From: Denitratisoma oestradiolicum | GTDB taxonomy: Bacteria; Pseudomonadota; Gammaproteobacteria; Burkholderiales; Rhodocyclaceae | Length of the DNA: 64,000 nucleotides | Direction: 5' to 3' | Assembly: GCF_902813185.1 (NCBI RefSeq) | Contig: NZ_LR778301.1 | Span: forward strand, 2,852,001-2,916,000 | Part shown: piece after piece, positions 7,890-15,353 of the stretch | How positions within the stretch are numbered: position 1 is the stretch's first letter | Layout of the letters: every line of letters starts with the position of its first letter | Position numbers and translations under genes: made by a program | Notes under the pieces: model-generated | What the model saw: the letters and a program-made list of their open reading frames with translations, nothing else | The model's database searches: none | Told to the model about the DNA's origin: nothing

Positions 7890-8928
7890 TCTGATTACCG
7901 ACAAGTCTCAGCCGGCTCACGTAGTGAGCTAGTAAGGGTTTGAAAATAGTGCAGACATTGAGACGGAGGTCTGCCATGAAAAATCGGGTGCAATTTCAAC
8001 AAGGGCTGTCGATGGCCGAGTTTATGGAGCGGTACGGAACGGAGGCGAAATGCGAGACGGCGCTGGTCGAACAGCGTTGGCCCTCGGGATTCGTCTGTCC
8101 GTGCTGCCGGGACACCCGGCACTCCCGTTTTGAGAGAGGTGGAAAAAGGCTGTGGCAATGCCATCGCTGCCGCCACCAAGTGAGCGTCACCGCCGGAACG
8201 ATCTTCGAGAACACCAAGCTGCCCTTGACCAAATGGTTCCTGGCCATGTTCTTCATGACCCAGTCCAAGAACAACATCTCGGCGCTGTCGTTGAAGCGCC
8301 ACCTCGGCGTCAGCTACGACACTGCTTGGCTGCTCAGGCACAAGCTGATGGCGGTGATGGGCGATGCCGAGGCCGGTCGGGCGCTGGATGTTCGTGTCGA
8401 GATCGACGACGCTTATCTTGGCGGTGCCCGTGCCGGCAAGGTGGGCCGGGGTTCCGAGAATAAGGTACCGTTCGTGGCGGCGGTGGAAACGACCGCCGAT
8501 GGTCGGCCTCTTTTCGTCCGTTTCGACCCCATGCCTTTCACTCACGAGCGGATCGACGCCTGGGCCAGCAAGACGCTGGCGCCGACCACCCACGCGTTGT
8601 CGGATGGCTTGCCGAGTTTCTCGGTACTGGCGAATTCGGTCGAGACACACGAGGCCATCGTGGTCGGCTCCGGCAAGCAGGCGGCCCAGCATCCAAAGTT
8701 CCGCTGGGTGAATACCTTGATCTCGAATTTCAAGACCGCTCTGTCGGGAACCTATCATGCCTTCCGCTTCGCCAAATACGCCAAGCGCTATTTCGCCGAA
8801 TACGCCTACCGCTTCAACCGCCGATTCGATCTCCGAACCATCGTCGTGAGCCTCATCAGTGATTGCGCCAGGATGCTGCCGCACAATGAAAGCGCGATTA
8901 GGTTGGCTGAGACTCATCGGTAATCAGA
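7890..8928 (+). mobile_element. IS1595-family insertion sequence, copy A (1,039 bp)
   Basis: The element starts TCTGATTACCGA and ends TCGGTAATCAGA. The inverted ends stay alike over about 24 bp with a two-base mismatch. It is flanked by the 8-bp direct duplication TTGAAATC (7882-7889 and 8929-8936), the length expected for the IS1595 family. It encodes one transposase whose stop lies inside the right inverted repeat. It differs from copy B (14267-15305) by one transposase base, G8337 against A14714. Confidence 0.95.
7976..8923 (+). CDS. IS1595-family (ISXO2-like) transposase, copy A
   Basis: A 315-residue transposase. ATG 7976 follows the ribosome binding site ACGGAGGTC; a longer frame from 7940 is possible but less likely. 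The N-terminal zinc ribbon has paired cysteines (FVCPCCRDT and LWQCHRCRHQ). The ISXO2-like DDE/N-type catalytic core includes VEIDDAYLGGARAG, followed by VGSGKQAAQHPKFRWVNTLISNFKTALSGTYH. It appears intact. Arg121 in this copy is Lys in copy B. Confidence 0.92.
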   Translation: MKNRVQFQQGLSMAEFMERYGTEAKCETALVEQRWPSGFVCPCCRDTRHSRFERGGKRLWQCHRCRHQVSVTAGTIFENTKLPLTKWFLAMFFMTQSKNNISALSLKRHLGVSYDTAWLLRHKLMAVMGDAEAGRALDVRVEIDDAYLGGARAGKVGRGSENKVPFVAAVETTADGRPLFVRFDPMPFTHERIDAWASKTLAPTTHALSDGLPSFSVLANSVETHEAIVVGSGKQAAQHPKFRWVNTLISNFKTALSGTYHAFRFAKYAKRYFAEYAYRFNRRFDLRTIVVSLISDCARMLPHNESAIRLAETHR

Positions 8929-9067
8929 TTGAAATCTGCATTCCCGATGTACGGTCAGAGCAGTAGCGTTCAATAACTATGGAAATACCGGCCCTGCATT
9001 GTCCCGGGAAAAGAGATATCTCACAGGGACTTCCTTCAGTACCGCTTACTTAAGTGATTGGAGAAGT

Positions 9068-9160
9068 TCATGCAACCAGCCCGCCGACGTGGAGAATGTG
9101 CTGGTGACGGCGGCCACTGCCGTGCCCACCAGCGCCCTGATCCTGTCCCAGGATCGCTGA
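9068..9160 (+). pseudogene. Short gene remnant between two insertion sequences
   Basis: The 256 bp between the IS1595 and IS5 elements holds no complete gene. In one frame a gene-like C-terminal tail, ADVENVLVTAATAVPTSALI, ends in LSQDR and a TGA stop. It looks like the 3' end of a catabolic enzyme gene whose 5' part was lost in IS-driven rearrangement. The parent family was not recognised. Confidence 0.25.
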
Positions 9161-9184
9161 TCAGGGACTGCGCACGAATACTAG

Positions 9185-10000
9185 AGCGTGTTCACAGTAG
9201 CCAGATATAGGTACATGCCAGATGCAAGAATGCATTGAAGCGGTTGGCGAGCTTGTCGTAACGTGTGGCGAGGCGCCGGAACTGTTTGAGCCGATTGAAG
9301 AAGCGCTCGACCAGGTTACGCGCCTTGTAGCGCTCTCGGTCGAACTCGCGCGGCGTGAGGCGATTGCTGCGGGGCGGGATGACGGCCTCAGCGCCCATGC
9401 GAGTGATGGTGTCGACGAACGCGTTACTGTCGTATCCCTTGTCGGCGACCACTGCGTCGGTAACCAAGGCATCGACCAGTGCGGGGCCTTGCGTGATGTC
9501 GGCCACCTGACCGCCGGTGAGGATCAGGCGCAACGGATTACCCAGGGCATCCACGCACGCATGGATCTTGGTGGTCAGTCCGCCACGCGACCGACCGATC
9601 GCCTGATCGCCACCGTTTTTTTTGATGCGCCCGCCGAGTGCTGGTGCGCACGTACCACTGTCGAGTCGATGAAGAGCTCTTCCAGGTCTGCTTCTCCCCG
9701 GAGGGCCTCGGCCACTCGCGACCAAACCCCATTGGCTTCCCATCGCGCAAAGCGCACATACACAGAGTGCCAGTTGCCAAACTTCGGCGGCAAATCACGC
9801 CAGGGGTTGCCAACCCGGGCGGTGTATAGCACCGCCTCAACAAATAAACGGTTATCCACGGCACGCCCTCCCTTGTCGGTGGGCTTCCCTGGCAACAACT
9901 CCGAAATCCGCGCCCACTGTGCATCGCTCAACATGTCCCGATCCATTGCTTACGTCCAAATTCCAGGATGTAAACACAAATCGGATACTGTGAACAGACC
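9185..10000 (-). mobile_element. IS5-family (IS427-like group) insertion sequence
   Basis: An 816-bp element bounded by CTAG target copies at 9181-9184 and 10001-10004. The imperfect inverted ends share TGTTCACAGTA (left AGCGTGTTCACAGTAGCC, right GGTCTGTTCACAGTATCC). Its transposase is read leftward. The right end stops 20 bp before the sulfotransferase start, so it has replaced or displaced that gene's native promoter. Confidence 0.88.
9192..9946 (-). CDS. IS5-family transposase made by programmed -1 frameshift
   Basis: Two overlapping leftward frames together give one IS5 transposase of about 250 residues. ORF A (9575-9946) starts MDRDMLSDAQWARISELLPG and carries the first catalytic Asp in FIDSTVVRAH. 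ORF B runs to 9192 and carries VVADKGYDSN and the catalytic Glu of RNLVERFFNRLKQFRR. They join at a run of eight T's (9616-9623, A8 on the coding strand), giving SAGASKKNGGDQAIGRSRGG. That is the usual slippery-site arrangement of IS427-group elements, so the split is probably functional rather than damage. Confidence 0.85.
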
Positions 10001-10020
10001 CTAGGAAGAGGAGACAAAAC

Positions 10021-11232
10021 ATGGGCAACGCGACCAACGCGCAACAGTCAGTCGACTATGCCCAAGTACCCGACGTGGAACTGACGGAGGCGGCCGTGCT
10101 GGCCGCTGCCCGGGAGGCGACCGGCCTGTCCGACTTCGGCGACGAGGCGGATTGGAAGGAGGGCCTCACGTTGTTCCTGAAGGGGCTGAACGAGGAGGCG
10201 CGGCTGAACAAGACGGGGCGCATCATCGCCTTCGGCGAGATTTTGCGTCACCTTACGAATCGGCTGCGAGTCACCGACGACATCAAGCGTCATCCGGAGA
10301 TTCTGGAGGTGAAGATCGTCAAGCCGATCTTCCTGATGGGTCTGCCCCGCACGGGTTCCACATTTCTCCATGATCTGATGGCCCAGGACCCGGACAACCG
10401 GGTACCGATGACCTGGGAATGCAACTACATGTCGCCGCCACCGGAAGCGGCCACCTACGAAACGGACCCGCGTATTGCCGACTGCGAGGCCCATCTGGCG
10501 CGGACCGCTGGGCAGTTGATTCCTGAGTATCAGGCCATTCATGAAATGGGCGCCCAACTGGCCCAGGAGTGTCTGATGCTCAATGCCTTCGACTTCAAGA
10601 CCCAGATCTTTTCCAATCAGTTCTGGACGCCCACCTATCAGCGCTGGGTCGAGAACGACAGCAACCTGTCGGTGTATCGCACCCACAAGCGCCAGCTCCA
10701 GTACATGCAGTGGAAGACCCCCCGGGCGCGCTGGGTGCTGAAGAGCACCAGCTATTTCTGGGGTCTGGACGCCATCATGTCGGTCTATCCGGATGCCCGG
10801 ATCATCATGACCCACCGCGATCCGATCAAGCTGACCTCCTCGTTTTTCTCCAACGTCTCGATGACGTACAGCATGGGCAGCGACTCGATCAAGGATACGG
10901 AGATCGGCGAATTCTGGGGTGAGACCTGGGAGAAGGCCATGCACCGCTTCGTCGAGTTCAGAAAGAGTGGCAAGGCGGCGAATGCCTTCGATATGCAGTT
11001 CTCCGAGTTCGTGAAGGACCAGCTGGCGATGGTCAAGCGCATTTATGCCCACTTCGATCTGCCCTTGTCGGCGGCCACCGAGCAGAAGATGCGCGACTTC
11101 ATCGCCAACAAGCCCAAGGAGCGCCATGGCATCCACCGCTACACGCCGGAGCAGTTTGGTCTGAACCCGGCGCAGGAGCGGCAGCGCTACCGCTTCTACC
11201 AGAAGTATTTCCACGTCGCCAACGAAGGTTGA
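10021..11232 (+). CDS. Sulfotransferase family protein (copy 2)
   Basis: A 403-residue paralogue of the protein at 4981. The PAPS 5'-phosphosulfate loop is LMGLPRTGSTFLHDLM (near residue 105), and the 3'-phosphate segment is IIMTHRDPIKLTSSF (near 262). Shared blocks with copy 1 include GLSDFG near the N-terminus, KGLNEEA and MSPPPEAATYETDPRI. The ribosome binding site AGGAAGAGGAG overlaps the flank of the IS5 element, so only 20 bp separate the IS from the start codon. It is followed by a DUF1214 gene, the reverse of the order around copy 1. Acceptor substrate unknown. Confidence 0.85.
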   Translation: MGNATNAQQSVDYAQVPDVELTEAAVLAAAREATGLSDFGDEADWKEGLTLFLKGLNEEARLNKTGRIIAFGEILRHLTNRLRVTDDIKRHPEILEVKIVKPIFLMGLPRTGSTFLHDLMAQDPDNRVPMTWECNYMSPPPEAATYETDPRIADCEAHLARTAGQLIPEYQAIHEMGAQLAQECLMLNAFDFKTQIFSNQFWTPTYQRWVENDSNLSVYRTHKRQLQYMQWKTPRARWVLKSTSYFWGLDAIMSVYPDARIIMTHRDPIKLTSSFFSNVSMTYSMGSDSIKDTEIGEFWGETWEKAMHRFVEFRKSGKAANAFDMQFSEFVKDQLAMVKRIYAHFDLPLSAATEQKMRDFIANKPKERHGIHRYTPEQFGLNPAQERQRYRFYQKYFHVANEG

Positions 11233-11325
11233 TGCGGCGAATACTTGCCTTTTGGCATGTCGTCATTCTTCGGTGTCGGTATCGCTTTTGTATCGAGTCA
11301 AACCATTAATCATAGAGGAGTATCG

Positions 11326-12438
11326 ATGAATAACATCAAACAGAAGAGCGTCGCGGCATGGGAGGCGTTCTGCGATCAGTTGAAGCAGGCCGGGAGCGTA
11401 CTGGGCCAGGACGCAACGCCCGGCGACGAGCTGACTCAGGCCGAGGGGCTGCGCAAGCTGGTACGGATGATCCGCATGGGCCTTGACGCCAGCCTGGAGT
11501 ATGGCAATACCGATTATCCCAAGGTCTATCAGCTGGTGACGCCCACCACCCTGGGAGAGGGAGAAACCTCCGATTCTCATTACTATCAGGCGATGATCGA
11601 TGGCAGCAAGACCTATCGACTCCATGGGCAGCGAGGCGAGGCGCCCTATATGGAGTTCACTGTCTATGCCGGCAAGATCGGCCTGGACAGCGGCAGCGCT
11701 ATCGTAGGGGCGATGACCGAGGCGGACCTGAAGGTGAATCCGGATGGCAGCTACGAGCTGATGCTGTCCCCTGACCCCCAGCCGGGCAACTGGATCCGAA
11801 CCACGCCGGAGGCTTCGGTGATCTTCATCCGCCAATATTCCCACGATTGGCGCAAGACCCGGGATGCCACCTTCCATATCGAGCAAGTGGGTGCCAAGGG
11901 CTATCGCCCTCCCCTGACCTTAACAGAAGTCAGCCGAGCCATGACGCGGACCTCGGCCTACGTAGCCCATTCGACCAATATCTGGAAGGTCATCGTCGAT
12001 CAGCGCAAGGCTGCACCACCGAACCGCATGTTCGTGTTCGAGCTGGAGCAGGACGCCGATGATGCGCCGGAGATGCCTACGGGGCACCGATTTTCCTCCG
12101 GCTATTTCCAGCTGGCCGAGGACGAGACCCTGGAGTTGAGCTTCAAGCCGGCGGAAGTGCCCTATTGGGGTATGGATACAACAAATTACTGGTTCGAAAC
12201 CATCTCTTACGCAGATCACCGCTCCCATTACAACAACCGTACGGCTCACTATGAGCCCGACGGCAGTGTCAGAATATTCATTGCGCCACGGGATCCGGGG
12301 CTGCCGAACTGGATTGATACCAAGGGGCACCTGGAAGGCGTTGTGTTGTTCCGCTGGTCCCGCACCAAGCTGCCGGTGCCCAACATCCAGACCCGGGTGA
12401 TGAAGCTAGCCGAACTAAGGCAGTCCACCAACGAATGA
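11326..12438 (+). CDS. DUF1214 domain-containing protein (copy 2)
   Basis: A 370-residue paralogue of the protein at 3752. ATG 11326 follows AGAGGAGTATCG, which fits better than the in-frame upstream start at 11245. The N-terminus AAWEAFCDQLKQAGSVLG and the C-terminal block HYEPDGSVRIFIAPRDPGLPNW match copy 1 in arrangement. It lies 93 bp after the sulfotransferase gene, so the pair is probably co-transcribed. An IS701-family element begins 20 bp after its stop. Function unknown. Confidence 0.82.
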   Translation: MNNIKQKSVAAWEAFCDQLKQAGSVLGQDATPGDELTQAEGLRKLVRMIRMGLDASLEYGNTDYPKVYQLVTPTTLGEGETSDSHYYQAMIDGSKTYRLHGQRGEAPYMEFTVYAGKIGLDSGSAIVGAMTEADLKVNPDGSYELMLSPDPQPGNWIRTTPEASVIFIRQYSHDWRKTRDATFHIEQVGAKGYRPPLTLTEVSRAMTRTSAYVAHSTNIWKVIVDQRKAAPPNRMFVFELEQDADDAPEMPTGHRFSSGYFQLAEDETLELSFKPAEVPYWGMDTTNYWFETISYADHRSHYNNRTAHYEPDGSVRIFIAPRDPGLPNWIDTKGHLEGVVLFRWSRTKLPVPNIQTRVMKLAELRQSTNE

Positions 12439-12458
12439 TTTTTGCAGTCATTTTCTAG

Positions 12459-13920
12459 TCTGACTGTGTCACAAGTTGCGTTTAATCGAGCCGCAGCACG
12501 GACAACGCTGAAGTTGTTGTGCGATACGAGCGGCGATGAGGGTGCGAAGTGTGCTGATCGAATCCGGCACATGCCGTTGCGCTCGCCCCGCTGCCGCGAG
12601 GGCGGTAATTCTCGGGTAAGGCAGGCGCTTGTGGTCGAGCAGCGTTTTTTTTACTGCCATGGATAAGGCGCTGGTGAAGCAAGAAGGCGTAAGCGGCAAT
12701 GCACAAGGTGACATGATGATGCACCCCGCGCCAGTTGCGCCCTTCGTAGTGCCCCAGACCAAACTCCTGCTTCAGCTCCCGATAGTCGCGCTCAATGCGC
12801 CAGCGCATCTTGGTGACATAGACCAATTGTTCCAATGAGGTGTCGGCAGGCGCTGTCGCCAGAAAGTATTTCAGCGGTTCAACATCGCCCTCGGGCCACT
12901 CGATCAGCAGCCACTCTGGCGGGCGCAAGGCGCTACGCTCATAGTCCTTGTGGGCCGTATGAACCCAGATGGCCGCAAAGCGGGACCGCAGGGTCTCGTT
13001 GGTACCCTCACGCCAAGCAACGGTTTGGTACGCCTCAGCGGGCAAGCTCAACGCCAGTGCTTTGACCGCGACGGGCCGATGACCTGGTGCGCGGCGCAGA
13101 TTCTTACTGGGGCGTCCGAGCCCTACCGTCGGCTCGGGCGGCAAGGGTGCGGTTCCGGGCGCCCAGACGCTGGTTCCTGCTCGGATTCCCACCGCGTAGC
13201 GGATCGCCAGCGCGGTCAGTGTGTCGCGAAAGTCGGCGCTGTCACCGTAGGCAGGGTCCGCCAGCACAATACCGGTAGGAACCCCGTCGTCCTGTGCTTG
13301 CTTCACTTGGGCCAGCGCAATCTCAATCTTGGTGGCAAATGCGATGCCCTCCGGCACACCGGCGGCCGTACAGCGGGAGCGATCCTCCGTCCAATCCTCG
13401 GGGAGATACAGCCGCCATTGAATCGGCAAACTCCCCTTGTCACTGGCCAGCGACAGACTGACCGCCACCTGACAGTTCTCCGTCTTGCCCAACTGCCCGC
13501 AGTATTGCCGGGTGACACCCACCGAGTGATTTCCTTGCTTTGGAATTCCCGTGTCGTCAATGATCCAGTAGCACTCCCGCTCCAGGCCCAAGACGGGCTC
13601 AACAACGGCTCGCACTTCCCGCAGTACGGCATCATCCGACCAGTTCGATTTGGCGACGAAGTGGTGCAGCGACTGGTGTTTGGCTTGCACGTGCAGCGGA
13701 TCCATCGACGCCGCCAACGGTTCGACGCTTTTGCGCTTGAGCGGCAGCATCAGCCCCCGGCAATAATCCATCAGCCCCGTCCTTCGATCCGCATGGCCCA
13801 ACACTCCCACCAACCGTTCAAGGTACTGCTCCAGTTCGTCGTCGATAGCCATGTCATCACCCTCACGAAAGAAGATGGCTGTGTTATCGGCAGCATTCGA
13901 CATTTATTGACACAGTTAAA
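12459..13920 (-). mobile_element. IS701-family insertion sequence
   Basis: A 1,462-bp element flanked by CTAG copies (12455-12458 and 13921-13924), the YTAR-type 4-bp target of the family. The inverted ends are TCTGACTGTGTCACAAG and TTTAACTGTGTCAATAA. It carries one leftward transposase frame with a C-terminal frameshift. On its right side it has cut into an antitoxin-like reading frame. Confidence 0.85.
12469..13903 (-). pseudogene. IS701-family transposase with C-terminal frameshift
   Basis: The long leftward frame (stop at 12482) encodes 473 residues of a DDE transposase: WIIDDTGIPKQGNHSVGV, ADPAYGDSADFR, and KMRWRIERDYRELKQEFGLGHYEGR with the catalytic Glu. After ALPENYRPRGSGAS the frame leaves the family consensus. 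The expected ending RAQRHVPDSISTLRT, then RCPCCGSIKRNL, sits in another frame that stops at 12469. One indel near 12585 explains this. Translation could also begin at the internal ATG (MAIDDELEQY, 13852). Activity of this copy is doubtful. Confidence 0.75.
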
Positions 13921-13924
13921 CTAG

Positions 13925-14030
13925 GTGCTAGGTGTTTGCGCATTTCGGTTCACGAAATCGTTTTTCCGGACGAAGCAATGTCAGCGTAGCGCTCTTCTGC
14001 GACCGCATCAAAATCAGCCCTCTTTTTCAT
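13925..14030 (-). pseudogene. Antitoxin-like remnant truncated by IS701
   Basis: Leftward from ATG 14030, behind GTGAAGGATG, the frame reads MKKRADFDAVAEERYADIAS, then SGKTIS, a TGA stop, and continues TEMRKHL up to the IS701 junction. The pattern YxDIAxSGKTISWxEMRxYL is typical of small antitoxins that pair with RelE/ParE toxins. Here the expected Trp codon (TGG) reads TGA. The gene thus carries a nonsense change and has lost its 3' part to the IS. The rest of the gap up to 14266 holds no gene I can support. Confidence 0.45.
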
Positions 14031-14266
14031 CCTTCACCCGGTGACCTGCCTCGGTCTCAGACTAAAGATCGGCCACCTACTTGGTTAGAGTTTTGATTTC
14101 CTTTTGGTCTACCGCTCAGCGAACCGGCTAATTGAGCTTATGGTGGGTGTGCGAAGGGTGCCTTGTCCGTTGTCCGCAACAGAGTCCAACTTCGCTTGCG
14201 TAGCGTTTTTTATGAAACACCGGCGATTTTTCGGGACATTCGGGTACTCAGTAGTCCAAAACTTCA

Positions 14267-15305
14267 TCTGATTACCGACAAGTCTCAGCCGGCTCACGTA
14301 GTGAGCTAGTAAGGGTTTGAAAATAGTGCAGACATTGAGACGGAGGTCTGCCATGAAAAATCGGGTGCAATTTCAACAAGGGCTGTCGATGGCCGAGTTT
14401 ATGGAGCGGTACGGAACGGAGGCGAAATGCGAGACGGCGCTGGTCGAACAGCGTTGGCCCTCGGGATTCGTCTGTCCGTGCTGCCGGGACACCCGGCACT
14501 CCCGTTTTGAGAGAGGTGGAAAAAGGCTGTGGCAATGCCATCGCTGCCGCCACCAAGTGAGCGTCACCGCCGGAACGATCTTCGAGAACACCAAGCTGCC
14601 CTTGACCAAATGGTTCCTGGCCATGTTCTTCATGACCCAGTCCAAGAACAACATCTCGGCGCTGTCGTTGAAGCGCCACCTCGGCGTCAGCTACGACACT
14701 GCTTGGCTGCTCAAGCACAAGCTGATGGCGGTGATGGGCGATGCCGAGGCCGGTCGGGCGCTGGATGTTCGTGTCGAGATCGACGACGCTTATCTTGGCG
14801 GTGCCCGTGCCGGCAAGGTGGGCCGGGGTTCCGAGAATAAGGTACCGTTCGTGGCGGCGGTGGAAACGACCGCCGATGGTCGGCCTCTTTTCGTCCGTTT
14901 CGACCCCATGCCTTTCACTCACGAGCGGATCGACGCCTGGGCCAGCAAGACGCTGGCGCCGACCACCCACGCGTTGTCGGATGGCTTGCCGAGTTTCTCG
15001 GTACTGGCGAATTCGGTCGAGACACACGAGGCCATCGTGGTCGGCTCCGGCAAGCAGGCGGCCCAGCATCCAAAGTTCCGCTGGGTGAATACCTTGATCT
15101 CGAATTTCAAGACCGCTCTGTCGGGAACCTATCATGCCTTCCGCTTCGCCAAATACGCCAAGCGCTATTTCGCCGAATACGCCTACCGCTTCAACCGCCG
15201 ATTCGATCTCCGAACCATCGTCGTGAGCCTCATCAGTGATTGCGCCAGGATGCTGCCGCACAATGAAAGCGCGATTAGGTTGGCTGAGACTCATCGGTAA
15301 TCAGA
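14267..15305 (+). mobile_element. IS1595-family insertion sequence, copy B (1,039 bp)
   Basis: Same length and ends as copy A (TCTGATTACCGA...TCGGTAATCAGA). It is flanked by its own 8-bp duplication AAACTTCA (14259-14266 and 15306-15313). It lies in the same orientation as copy A, 5.3 kb away, and ends 48 bp beyond the stop of the giant recombinase gene. The separate target duplications show it is an independent insertion. Confidence 0.95.
14353..15300 (+). CDS. IS1595-family (ISXO2-like) transposase, copy B
   Basis: A 315-residue transposase identical to copy A except Lys121 for Arg. The zinc-ribbon cysteines and the EIDDAYLGGA catalytic block are intact. It ends at TAA inside the right inverted repeat. 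With two near-identical intact copies 6.4 kb apart, recent transposition and homologous recombination between them are both plausible. Confidence 0.92.
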   Translation: MKNRVQFQQGLSMAEFMERYGTEAKCETALVEQRWPSGFVCPCCRDTRHSRFERGGKRLWQCHRCRHQVSVTAGTIFENTKLPLTKWFLAMFFMTQSKNNISALSLKRHLGVSYDTAWLLKHKLMAVMGDAEAGRALDVRVEIDDAYLGGARAGKVGRGSENKVPFVAAVETTADGRPLFVRFDPMPFTHERIDAWASKTLAPTTHALSDGLPSFSVLANSVETHEAIVVGSGKQAAQHPKFRWVNTLISNFKTALSGTYHAFRFAKYAKRYFAEYAYRFNRRFDLRTIVVSLISDCARMLPHNESAIRLAETHR

Positions 15306-15353
15306 AAACTTCATGAGCCACTTCCTGATGAACACCCAGCCTTGCTCTGATCC

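Noticed and set aside
9192..9946. IS5 transposase as a broken gene
   Set aside because: The two frames overlap at an A8 run and join by -1 slippage to the family consensus, which is the normal programmed arrangement.
14109..14354. Small frame spanning the left end of IS1595 copy B
   Set aside because: It is a chance fusion of flanking DNA and the IS terminal repeat; the same 5' half appears at copy A with different downstream sequence.
7890..15305. Composite transposon formed by the two IS1595 copies
   Set aside because: Each copy has its own distinct 8-bp duplication directly at its ends. A composite unit would show one shared duplication outside only.
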